This document shows, one piece after another, positions 24,593-32,685 of a DNA stretch of 64,000 nt. This DNA comes from Bacillota bacterium (GTDB taxonomy: Bacteria; Bacillota; Clostridia; Christensenellales; Aristaeellaceae). Position numbers and translations under genes: made by a program. The notes beneath the pieces are model-generated. The model saw only the letters and a program-made list of their open reading frames with translations, made no database searches and was not told where the DNA came from. Position 1 is the first letter of the stretch. Each line of letters begins with the position of its first letter. The stretch lies in assembly GCA_023404715.1 (NCBI GenBank), contig JAEYAR010000101.1:1-64000 (forward strand), read 5' to 3'.

Positions 24593-26275
24593 TCAGCTTT
24601 CCGCCGGTGCGAAGCTCTTGACGTTCGCCAGGCTGCCGCCCATGTCGCACAGCTGTTCCTTAACGCAGACCGCGTCGATCACGTAGGTGCGCCCGCTGCC
24701 CTTTGCGCGCTTCAGCGCCGCTGCGAGGTCGTCCGGGGTAAACACGCGCTCGGCCACGCAACCGTAGCCCTCCGCCACCTTGACGTAGTCGATGGTGCCG
24801 TCCTGATTATAGGGCATGTCCACCGCGTACTCATAGCCATACGCGCCGCGCTGGTTCTGTCGGATGAGTCCCAAATAGGCGTTGTTGAGGATCACGACGA
24901 TGATCGGCTTTTTATACGCCGCGCTGACCGCGATCTCCTCGCCCATGAACGTAAAGCCGAAGTCGCCTACGACCGTAACGCTGAAATGGTCCGGATCCGC
25001 AACCTTCGCGCCGAAAGCCGCCGGTACCTCATAGCCGAGGGTACCCGCGCCGCCGGAGGGCAGATAACGCCGCGGCTTGTCGATGTTTTGCAGCTGGCCC
25101 GACCAGATCTGCGTGATGCCGCAGCCCGTGGTGAACATGGTATCCGCGTCAAAGGCCCGATCGACCTCCTCCAGCACCCGATGGGGCATGATCGGGCAGG
25201 TATCGTAATGCGTCTTGCGCGCGAGCTCGCGGCGAAGCGTGGCGATCGACTGCGCGCGCGCCGGATTTACGCCCTGCATACCGCGCGCCCTGGCTGTATC
25301 GATAAGCGCGCGCACCGCGAGCTTCGCGTCGGCGGCGATGCCCAGATCCGGCGTAAACACCTTGCCGAGCTGCGTCTTTTCGACGTCGATATGGATGAAT
25401 TTGCGCCCTGCGCGATAAACCTTGAGGTCGCCCGTATGGCGGTCGCTGAACCGGCAGCCGATGCCCAACACCACGTCCGATTCGAGGAAGACCCGGTTGC
25501 CCACCGGCTGCCCTACCTGGATGCCGGCATGGCCTGCATTGAGCGGATGCTCGATGGGCACGCCGCCCTTGGCCATGTAGGTCGTGATGATCGGGATCTG
25601 CAAGAGCTCCGCCAGCTCGATGACGTCCGCCTCCGATTCGCTGAGCGTCACGCCGCCGCCCATGACAATGACCGGCGCCTTCGCGGCCGCCAGCATGTCC
25701 GCCGCCTCCTCGATCAGGCGCTGCTCGGGCGCTTGCTTTTGAATCAGCATCGGCTCATAGGTATCGATGTCGAACTCGATCTGCGCCTGCTGCACGTCCA
25801 GGGGCAGATCGATCAGCACCGGACCGGGGCGGCCGCTGCGCATGAGGTAGAAAGCCTCGCGCATCACCTGCGGGATCGTCTGCGCATCCGTCACGCAATA
25901 CGTCCTCTTGGCCACAGGCTCGCAGATCTTCGCGATGTCCACGCACTGAAAGGGCTCCATCCCCAGCTGCCAGGAATTGGCCTGACCGGTGATGGCGAGC
26001 ATCGGAATGGAATCGATGCAGGCCGTATACATGCCCGTCACAAAGTTCGTCGCGCCGGGGCCCGAGGTGCAGATGGCCAGCGCAATGCGGTGCGAAGCGC
26101 GGTAATACGCGTCCGCAGCATGCGTGCAGGCTTCCTCGTGGCGCATGCAGTAATGTGAAATGGGCGCGCTCTGCAGGTATTGGTATACCGCGTTGATGCC
26201 CGCGCCCGGAATGCCGAATGCATCCCGGATGCCCTCTTTGACCATAATTTGAACCAATGCTTCTGCCGCTTTCAT
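24593..26275 (-). CDS. Thiamine-diphosphate enzyme, glyoxylate carboligase-like (tartronate-semialdehyde synthase)
   Basis: This 560-residue enzyme is of the acetolactate synthase superfamily with all three domains. Several segments match glyoxylate carboligase more than acetolactate synthase: FGIPGAGINAVY, RFSDRHTG, RKFIHIDVEKTQLGKV, the cofactor motif VVGDFGFTFMGEE ending in LNN, and NNAYLGLIRQNQRG. Glyoxylate carboligase joins two glyoxylates to tartronate semialdehyde and CO2. One key point differs: E. coli Gcl has Val where other family members have the cofactor-activating Glu, and this protein has Glu47 (RHEEAC). It could therefore be an acetolactate-synthase-like or other carboligase. 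GGGAGG is 6 bases from the start. A strong promoter and a palindrome precede it, so it is the first gene of its transcript with the TIM-barrel gene. Confidence 0.75.
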   Translation of the reverse strand: MKAAEALVQIMVKEGIRDAFGIPGAGINAVYQYLQSAPISHYCMRHEEACTHAADAYYRASHRIALAICTSGPGATNFVTGMYTACIDSIPMLAITGQANSWQLGMEPFQCVDIAKICEPVAKRTYCVTDAQTIPQVMREAFYLMRSGRPGPVLIDLPLDVQQAQIEFDIDTYEPMLIQKQAPEQRLIEEAADMLAAAKAPVIVMGGGVTLSESEADVIELAELLQIPIITTYMAKGGVPIEHPLNAGHAGIQVGQPVGNRVFLESDVVLGIGCRFSDRHTGDLKVYRAGRKFIHIDVEKTQLGKVFTPDLGIAADAKLAVRALIDTARARGMQGVNPARAQSIATLRRELARKTHYDTCPIMPHRVLEEVDRAFDADTMFTTGCGITQIWSGQLQNIDKPRRYLPSGGAGTLGYEVPAAFGAKVADPDHFSVTVVGDFGFTFMGEEIAVSAAYKKPIIVVILNNAYLGLIRQNQRGAYGYEYAVDMPYNQDGTIDYVKVAEGYGCVAERVFTPDDLAAALKRAKGSGRTYVIDAVCVKEQLCDMGGSLANVKSFAPAES

Positions 26276-26292
26276 AAGATCCTCCCGAATTC

Positions 26293-26315
26293 ATGATTTC
26301 ATATAATGAAATCAT
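26293..26315. promoter_or_regulatory. Palindromic operator before the carboligase-like gene
   Basis: The arms ATGATTTCAT and ATGAAATCAT are perfect inverted repeats around ATA. Outside them GAATTC copies extend the symmetry further out. The site lies just downstream of the predicted transcription start of the promoter at 26330-26358, a classic position for a repressor. The IclR protein at 22825 is the closest candidate. Confidence 0.7.
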
Positions 26316-26329
26316 ATTTCTATACATGA

Positions 26330-26358
26330 ATTCTATCACGTTCAAGAAGAATTGTCAA
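26330..26358 (-). promoter_or_regulatory. Near-consensus promoter of the carboligase-isomerase transcript
   Basis: On the minus strand TTGACA (26353-26358), a 17-base spacer and TAGAAT (26330-26335) give a near-consensus vegetative promoter. Such strength fits control by a repressor at the palindrome that follows. Confidence 0.8.
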
Positions 26359-26417
26359 CCCAAAACGGCAGGCGACAGGCGGCGCGCTTGCGCCGCCCGC
26401 TTAGGCTTCTTTTGTCA

Positions 26418-27449
26418 TCAGTTCAATCTGATGAGCTTTCCCACTGGGATTTGGTCGCACAGACCGTCGAGTCTGGTTAGCAATTCGTCTTTCAATTCGA
26501 TCACGCCCGCCTGCGTCAAGCGCGTCTTGCTCGCATAGGCTCCCTGGCCAGGTACGTGCAGACCTATCGCCCGCGCTTGCATGCGCTCGATCAACTCGCC
26601 GGAGCGACGTATAAAGTCGCCCTTCTCCATCAAAGCGTCCTGCTTGATGGCAATCGCCGTATGGCAAGTAGGGTTCTGCTGGTCGTGTACCTTGTCCGGT
26701 TCATCGACAATGCAACCTTGCGAAAGAAGCGCCGTCAGCACCTCGCCAAGTATAGCCAAGCCGAAGCCCTTGTGCCCTCCAATGGGCAACCGCGTCCCCC
26801 GGGCCAATTCAGCCGGATCGTTTGTCGGCCTGCCAGCGCTGTCAAACCCCCAATAGGACGGCACGCTTTCTCCTCGGTCAATCCGCTCTTTCAGCGCCCC
26901 GAATGAGGCATAGGCCATACAAGCGTCAAACAGGACCGGATAGCCTAAATCGGTCGCAAAAGCATAACCCATCGGTAGTGTGCCGATCACCTTTTCCGTC
27001 CGCTCAGGCGCGCCCATCGTTGGCGCGCCCTTGCACAGCAGCATGGCGATAAATCCCTGCTCGCTCGCCCGCTCGACATAGGGCGCCGCCGCCATGTAAT
27101 GGTTGCTCGAGCGTACGGCGCACAGCCCGATTCCATGCGCCTGCGCCGTATCCATGGCGCGCTGCATCGCGAACGAACAGACCAGTTCCCCCAGCCCATT
27201 CCCTCCATCCCAGCTTTCAAGCGCGCCGTAGGTTGCCAACCGTTCGTACGAAGGGTTGATCGCTACGCTCCCGTCGAGTAACGCCTGCACGCGGCCGGGA
27301 AAGTCGTAGATATCGTGGTGACCCACGTCCCTTAGCGTCGCGCGCATCACCGTATCGGAGACGCTTTGCGCGTTGCTCTGCGTCATGCCCAGCGCGTGCA
27401 AAATCTCCTCAATCCACGTACGCAAATGGCAAAGCTTTATGAGCGCCAT
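26418..27449 (-). CDS. Malate/L-lactate dehydrogenase (Ldh_2) family oxidoreductase
   Basis: This 343-residue NAD(P)-dependent oxidoreductase is of the Ldh_2 family, a fold unrelated to classic LDH. The signature AVRSSNHYMAAAPYVERA contains the catalytic His. FATDLGYPVLFD and GGHKGFGLAILGEVLTALL are also typical. Family members include ureidoglycolate dehydrogenase (AllD), sulfolactate dehydrogenase and diketogulonate reductase, all acting on 2-hydroxy/2-keto acids. It is the last gene of the importer B run, one base after the glycosidase-like gene, and lies upstream of the carboligase promoter. That placement could link importer B to the glyoxylate module. The substrate is unknown. Confidence 0.85.
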   Translation of the reverse strand: MALIKLCHLRTWIEEILHALGMTQSNAQSVSDTVMRATLRDVGHHDIYDFPGRVQALLDGSVAINPSYERLATYGALESWDGGNGLGELVCSFAMQRAMDTAQAHGIGLCAVRSSNHYMAAAPYVERASEQGFIAMLLCKGAPTMGAPERTEKVIGTLPMGYAFATDLGYPVLFDACMAYASFGALKERIDRGESVPSYWGFDSAGRPTNDPAELARGTRLPIGGHKGFGLAILGEVLTALLSQGCIVDEPDKVHDQQNPTCHTAIAIKQDALMEKGDFIRRSGELIERMQARAIGLHVPGQGAYASKTRLTQAGVIELKDELLTRLDGLCDQIPVGKLIRLN

Positions 27450-27450
27450 A

Positions 27451-28746
27451 TCACTCCCCCGCTTTCAATGAAATGTCGTATTCCTCCATCGCCTCTCGTA
27501 CTGCCCGTAGCAACGGACGCGTCGACCCGTCGTAGTGGCCCAAAGAAAAACCGTCTACTCCCAATTGCGCCAGCTGACCGATGCTCTCTCGCAAGATTTG
27601 CGGCGTCGCATTGGGACGTACGGCAAAGGCTGCAAGCAGAGGCTTTTCGCAACCGATGCCCCTTCGAATCTTATTGAGCGTATTGCGCTTGTACTGAAAG
27701 CCGTCCGTGATCGTCCTCTGCTCCGTATAGTCGCTATCGCGTACCGAATCAAGGTACGGCGCAACGTGGGGATAACTGAGTCCCGCGAGTTCCGGGTAGC
27801 GTAGATAGTTGTTATAGCGGAAATCAACCTTCGGTTTTACTGCTTTAATCGCGCTGTAAAGCTCGGCAAAGAGGGATGTAATGCATCTAACGCGAAACTC
27901 TAGGAACTGTGCGAGCGCCGGGTATTCCATCAGCAAGCCGGCTTCGGTGAGGTTACTGTCCATAAGCAGCTGTAGCTGAAGGCATTGATCGTTGTTGTGA
28001 TAGGGCGTCGCGGTTACTATCCGCTCAAGCCGCCTCAGCTCGACCATCATCGTATCCCATTCGTACCCCAAGGCAATCGCCTTTGCACGGCAGTGCTCGC
28101 AGAAGCATCCGCCCGTCACCACGCCCAGCAATGCGCTGAGCTGCGGGTTCGCCTCGTGCGGCAAGAACCACGGCGCCTTTACCGGTTCCCCCTGTTGAAA
28201 GAGCATCATACAGGTCTGAATAAAGTCTACGTCGTGTTCTTTAACGGTTTGGGCGAAGAGCGCGCGCATGTATTCGCGCACGTCCGCGTGGTTACAGCAA
28301 AAATGCTGGGCGATCGCTTGCCCGTGGATGTCCTTTTGCAGCACGTCGGGAAATTCTTGCCTCGCTTTTTTTGTGTCGTAAAACGTATGAGAAATCTCAA
28401 TTCCCGCTTTAAGCCCTCGCCTGCGTGCGCATTCGGTAAGTACGTTCAGCCAATCTGTTCCTTTCAAAAAAGCCCGTTCAGTGCCTTGAGGCTTTAGCTT
28501 TGTACTCGCAAAAGCTTCGGGGGCGATATCATAATACACGCGACTATCCTCCGGCGCGTACCATTTACGCGAGGGGTTTTGCGTATAATACAGGCTTGTC
28601 AGTGGACGCTTCTCGTAGTGCATGACGCCTACGAGGTATATGCTGTTTACAAGGCTACATTCCACCAATTTATCGACGATGCGGTCGATGGGTTCGTCAT
28701 GTAAATCCCATGGATAAAGACTGGCTGCGATTTCACGGATGATCAT
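27451..28746 (-). CDS. Putative TIM-barrel glycosyl-hydrolase-like protein
   Basis: This is a 431-residue cytoplasmic protein with no signal peptide. Its text resembles hypothetical glycosyl-hydrolase families of the GHL6/COG1649 kind. HFCCNHADVREYMRALFAQ is followed by DVDFIQTCMM and then a Cys cluster GGCFCEHCRAKA, which in relatives reads as an acidic barrel residue followed by C-x-C-x-x-C. Later motifs are DFRYNNYLRYPELAG and LDSVRDSDYTEQ. The expected acidic catalytic residue after DVDFIQ is not obvious (Thr-Cys instead of Asp), so hydrolase activity is doubtful. It starts inside the end of the regulator gene (14-base overlap), so it is coupled to importer B. I cannot assign a substrate. 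Confidence 0.5.
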   Translation of the reverse strand: MIIREIAASLYPWDLHDEPIDRIVDKLVECSLVNSIYLVGVMHYEKRPLTSLYYTQNPSRKWYAPEDSRVYYDIAPEAFASTKLKPQGTERAFLKGTDWLNVLTECARRRGLKAGIEISHTFYDTKKARQEFPDVLQKDIHGQAIAQHFCCNHADVREYMRALFAQTVKEHDVDFIQTCMMLFQQGEPVKAPWFLPHEANPQLSALLGVVTGGCFCEHCRAKAIALGYEWDTMMVELRRLERIVTATPYHNNDQCLQLQLLMDSNLTEAGLLMEYPALAQFLEFRVRCITSLFAELYSAIKAVKPKVDFRYNNYLRYPELAGLSYPHVAPYLDSVRDSDYTEQRTITDGFQYKRNTLNKIRRGIGCEKPLLAAFAVRPNATPQILRESIGQLAQLGVDGFSLGHYDGSTRPLLRAVREAMEEYDISLKAGE

Positions 28747-30952
28747 TTTTCTCCTCCTGCGGGCGCCTGTCTGCGTCCGCTTTTCGTTCTCTGTATTGTG
28801 TCGGTGTCATGCCTACGTACTTTTTAAAGTTTCGTAGGAATGTATGCAAGTCCTGATAACCGGCGAGCGCGGCAATTTGGGCTACCGTTAATTCCGTATC
28901 GCTCATCAACGCGCAAGCCTCTGCAATACGCAGACGTCCTACGTATTCGCTAAACGACATGCTCATGCGCTCGGAGAATAAACGGCTTAGATAGCTACGC
29001 GAGATACCTAAGGCGCCTGCCACACTTTCCAATGATAGATTGGGTTGCATATAGTGCGTTCGAATATACTCCAGCGCATTTTCAGCCGGACCCTTCCGCA
29101 CCTTTTGTAGTTGCCTCTCCCTGCATGCCTTGCGATAAATGTCCAGCGCACCCTCGCGCAGCTCCTCCATTGTCTCGACTTCCAACAAGCGCCTCACGTC
29201 GATCGTCTTAATGAACCCATAGGATACCGTGCGTAGCACCATGTTGATAATCTCATAATAAAGACAGCGTGCGAGGCTGACGCTCAGGCCGCTGTTTGCA
29301 ATCTCCGCAAACAGACGGTTGATGTGCATCTCAATTGCGCCAAAGTTACCATCTTCGAGATGGCGCTGGATATCGGACTGATTGCGAAATGCCTGTACAT
29401 ATCGAAGGCTCACATCATCGATCAGACCCTCCACCTCTCGAGCCGGGATTACCCGGTTATGTCCGCGGATCAGTCTGTATTCACAAGCGTTCTCCGCCTG
29501 CACATAAGCCTTATGTAAGGCTGAAAGGCATTCTTGCTCCTCGCTTAAGCCAATGGTCACGCCAACCCCAAACCGGTGCCGTATCGTGCTGAGAATCTCC
29601 TCCGTAGCCAGCAAAATAGCATCCTCCGGCATCTGTGACGGCCCATAATTAAGCACGACGGCCGTGCAGCCCGGCTCGATCGTCAACATCGAAACCTGGC
29701 ATCGATCCATAAACGCACGGCCGATTAGCGCTTGAATCGCTTCGTCATCTCGGCTATCCCAATTCTGCGATGCACAACGATGCGCGAGAACCAGAAGCAC
29801 GCGAAAATGCGAGCCTGCAAACGATATATTAAATTGGCTTGCCATCTGCACTAGATCTATATCCGAAGAATAGCGCCCACGCAGCACCCCGAGCATAAAA
29901 TGGCGCGCCGTATAGACCTGCTGACGCATCACCCGCTCCTTAAGCTGCATATTATCGCGTATTGTCCTGTCGTAAGCATCGCTGATGCTTTTCAATCCGC
30001 CGCACCTATGTACGCCGCGCTCCACATGTCCGATTTCGTTTAGCAGCGGCTGTAACGGCTTATAATTGCGGTAGGCGAACCATAGCGACAAGCCGATGCC
30101 AAGCAGCACCGCGAGTAACATGTATACCGCCAGCACCTGCAGCGTCTGGGTGAGGGGCGCGCCGACGACATCCTCCGGCAGGACGAAGAATGCCCTAAGG
30201 TTCATCCGTTCTATACGAGTAGCATAGAGTAAAAACGCCCGTCCGTCAGAGGATAAATGCCGCCACTGCCCCTCTACAGCGTCTTGAATGAAAGGATAAA
30301 CCTCCTCTACGCTGCTGAAGACGACGTTCTGCGCGCCTTCCACAAGGATCATATGCACGTGCGGCGCATGGGGCAAAGCCCCCGCCAGTCGAGCGAAGAT
30401 GGATCGCGGGATCTCGCAAAGTAAAAACTGGCCGCTGTCGCGCAGGATCGAAAGTCGGCGCACATAGTAGATCTTATCGTGCATCAGATCCGGTCGGTAC
30501 GCAAATTGACCGTTTTTAACTTCACGCAGAATTTGGGCGATCGCCAGCTCCTCTTGTTCCATTAACAGCCCTTCGCTCGAGAGAATGTGTTTGCCGTTCG
30601 CCACCATGATGCGCTCGATAAAGGCATTAGGCGTCTTATACGCGTTCATTTTGCGAACGCCCTCTGACTTTTCAATCGCTGCCCGATCGTTTGCCATCAT
30701 CGCCGTCATTGTACGCACGTCGGTGTCTGTCACGAGCATAGCCGCCAGCGCATCCATTCCCACCATGTACTGTTCCAGCACAGACACGACCTGCTGCGAA
30801 GCCGCCTGCATAGAAGATTCGATCTCCTTCCATAGGGCTGCCCGCATGCTTCCCCATATACTCGCCCCCATTAAACCGGCTGGAACGGTCAGAACCAGCA
30901 GAAACATGATGAGGTAACGAAAGAACAGGCCGTGTCTGGAACTGGAACGCAT
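28733..30952 (-). CDS. Membrane-anchored AraC-family regulator (YesS/YtdP-like), importer B
   Basis: This 739-residue protein has an N-terminal membrane helix (about 12-30), an extracellular sensor to about 270 and a second helix (VLAVYMLLAVLLGIGLSLWFAY). A long cytoplasmic region follows, and finally an AraC DNA-binding domain (about 620-725) with LSLESVAGALGISRSYLSRLFSERM and QIAALAGYQDLHTFLRNFKKYVG. It is a one-protein replacement for a YesM/YesN pair: sensing outside and DNA binding inside. YesS of B. subtilis has this build and length. It lies in the same operon as importer B, downstream of the binding-protein gene, and probably regulates that operon. The mechanism for a DNA-binding domain tethered to the membrane is not settled for the family. 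Confidence 0.88.
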   Translation of the reverse strand: MRSSSRHGLFFRYLIMFLLVLTVPAGLMGASIWGSMRAALWKEIESSMQAASQQVVSVLEQYMVGMDALAAMLVTDTDVRTMTAMMANDRAAIEKSEGVRKMNAYKTPNAFIERIMVANGKHILSSEGLLMEQEELAIAQILREVKNGQFAYRPDLMHDKIYYVRRLSILRDSGQFLLCEIPRSIFARLAGALPHAPHVHMILVEGAQNVVFSSVEEVYPFIQDAVEGQWRHLSSDGRAFLLYATRIERMNLRAFFVLPEDVVGAPLTQTLQVLAVYMLLAVLLGIGLSLWFAYRNYKPLQPLLNEIGHVERGVHRCGGLKSISDAYDRTIRDNMQLKERVMRQQVYTARHFMLGVLRGRYSSDIDLVQMASQFNISFAGSHFRVLLVLAHRCASQNWDSRDDEAIQALIGRAFMDRCQVSMLTIEPGCTAVVLNYGPSQMPEDAILLATEEILSTIRHRFGVGVTIGLSEEQECLSALHKAYVQAENACEYRLIRGHNRVIPAREVEGLIDDVSLRYVQAFRNQSDIQRHLEDGNFGAIEMHINRLFAEIANSGLSVSLARCLYYEIINMVLRTVSYGFIKTIDVRRLLEVETMEELREGALDIYRKACRERQLQKVRKGPAENALEYIRTHYMQPNLSLESVAGALGISRSYLSRLFSERMSMSFSEYVGRLRIAEACALMSDTELTVAQIAALAGYQDLHTFLRNFKKYVGMTPTQYRERKADADRRPQEEKNDHP

Positions 30953-31012
30953 TCTTCATCCCTCCAAGCGCAATGGCGCGGGGAATAATATCGCTACTGC
31001 GGCGAATCCACC

Positions 31013-32518
31013 TTATAGCGATGCCTGGTATACCTCATTCTTTTGACGAATCACTTCTTCGCCGCCGTTTGCGAGCCATGACTTACAAAAGTCTTCAAAC
31101 ATTTTATCCAGCGATGATTCGTCCGCCGAGCAGATCATCTTGGTGAACGTCTCGTCCCGCAGGGTTGTCAGGATGGTATTGTATTCAATATCCGCCTCTG
31201 TCGTCACGAAAATCGGAGAAATCGGCTCACCATATGTCTCAAACATTCGCACGCCGTCCCAAACCTCTTGGCTGGCGCAGCGGTCGAACCACTCGCGCCT
31301 AAAGAGATTGGAATATTGGATGCTCATACCTGCCTGGGTGCGCTTATTGATGTCCTCCCATTCCGGTGTGAAATGAAACGTGCCGCTCTCATCCACCGTG
31401 TAATGTACGCCCTCTTCGCCGTAACGGATGCGTAGGTAACCCTCCTCCGAAGCGGCGTAGTTTAGCAACTTCATCAGACGCACAGGGTTTTCACACTTCG
31501 CGCTGATGGCCATCGTATAGCCAATAGAGCGGTAGTCGTTTGTCCATAGGCGCTTTGCGCCGTCTTTACTGAGGATCGGCTCATAGGCAATGAAGTGAGA
31601 ATCCGGCTCCGTCTCGCGCAACGCAGCCAGGCCAATGTCAAACGCAGGATCCAGCCGCTGCACTTCCGTGCTCCCATAGCTGCCGAATTTGCCTTGGCCC
31701 AACATTTCCTCGAATTTTTCGCGGTTATACAATGGGAACTGCGGATCGATGTAACCCGCGCGGAACCATTTGTTGATCCGCTTGAGCGCATCCAGCATCT
31801 CCGGCTGGATGGAGCCGAACGTCAATTGTCCATCCTTCACGAGCCATTGATCGGGCAGCACGCCGTAATACAGATAGGCAGGGAGGAAGGTTGATGTTAT
31901 CGGAGCGTTCGGCCCACTGATGCCATACGTGTCTTTTTTTCCGTTACCGTCCGGGTCGTCTTCAGTAAAGGCACGGATTGCCTCCTCGTATTCCTCAATG
32001 GTTTTAGGAATTGGAAGATTCAGCTTCTCCAGCCAATCCTCGCGGATGACGGGGATAATGCCGTCCGTACGATACTGATTGGGCAGGGAATACAGCTTTC
32101 CGTCAAAAACGAAAGGATCCCAGCATTCCTGCGGCCGAATGGCCTTCATCTCCTGGCCATACTGCGCCACCAAATCGTCCAGTGGTAGAAGCAGTCCCAT
32201 TTCCACCATCGTAGTCAATATGGAGTAGTCGTTGACCTGCACCAAATCCGGCAGATCGTCCGATGCGATGAGTAGATTCAGCTTATTCTGGTAATCGTTT
32301 GACCCGCGAGAGACGAGCATAAACTCGAATTCTGCGTTAAACTTGTCCTCCAAAAAGGAGAGCGTCTCGTTCTCTTCCGGCACATCAAATTGCTTGCCCT
32401 GCATCACCGTAAATGTGAAATGGTTGCTCTCATCGTCCGTCAGGTTGACGTCTGCCTGCAAAGCGCCCGGTAGATACAGCATAAGTATGGAAAGCAGCAA
32501 AGAACATATTTTCCTCAT
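31013..32518 (-). CDS. Extracellular solute-binding protein (importer B)
   Basis: This 501-residue protein begins MRKICSLLLSILMLYLPGALQAD. I chose this ATG because GGGAGG lies 9 bases upstream. The signal peptide ends ALQA without a lipobox cysteine. The body has LPDLVQVNDYS, WLEKLNLPIPKTIEEYEEAIRAF and DPDGNGKKDTYGISG; the last is the DxDGNGxxDTYG motif found in many LplA-type binding proteins, thought to be a calcium-binding-like loop. It delivers its sugar to the permeases at 32686-34493. An unusually AT-rich stretch (32540-32565) just upstream may hold its own promoter, and a small hairpin lies at 32642-32656. Confidence 0.9.
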   Translation of the reverse strand: MRKICSLLLSILMLYLPGALQADVNLTDDESNHFTFTVMQGKQFDVPEENETLSFLEDKFNAEFEFMLVSRGSNDYQNKLNLLIASDDLPDLVQVNDYSILTTMVEMGLLLPLDDLVAQYGQEMKAIRPQECWDPFVFDGKLYSLPNQYRTDGIIPVIREDWLEKLNLPIPKTIEEYEEAIRAFTEDDPDGNGKKDTYGISGPNAPITSTFLPAYLYYGVLPDQWLVKDGQLTFGSIQPEMLDALKRINKWFRAGYIDPQFPLYNREKFEEMLGQGKFGSYGSTEVQRLDPAFDIGLAALRETEPDSHFIAYEPILSKDGAKRLWTNDYRSIGYTMAISAKCENPVRLMKLLNYAASEEGYLRIRYGEEGVHYTVDESGTFHFTPEWEDINKRTQAGMSIQYSNLFRREWFDRCASQEVWDGVRMFETYGEPISPIFVTTEADIEYNTILTTLRDETFTKMICSADESSLDKMFEDFCKSWLANGGEEVIRQKNEVYQASL

Positions 32519-32641
32519 TATACAAATCCTCCCATTCGTCATTTATATATATATTTATTCATATGTAATGAAGAGTTCTGCGCGCTGTTCCTATCCTCCT
32601 TCCATCCCAAATTGGCATCATACGGAAATTTATTGCCATAG

Positions 32642-32656
32642 GAGCGCACAGCGCTC
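32642..32656. repeat. Small hairpin between permease and binding protein (importer B)
   Basis: GAGCGC and GCGCTC flank ACA. No T tract follows on the minus strand, so it is not a terminator. It may stabilise or mark a processed transcript end. Confidence 0.4.
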
Positions 32657-32685
32657 TCTCAGCACGAGCATGCTCTGCCCAGCAC

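Noticed and set aside
24527..26158. A 543-codon open frame on the plus strand opposite the carboligase-like gene
   Set aside because: Its composition is typical of an antisense shadow (Arg/His/Asp/Ala-rich), it has no ribosome site and it overlaps a well-supported thiamine enzyme gene.
26378..26397. GGCGGCGC-GCTT-GCGCCGCC hairpin after the Ldh-type gene
   Set aside because: The stem is perfect, but the first T-run on the minus strand is about a dozen bases away, so I do not call it a terminator. It may still reduce read-through into the carboligase promoter.
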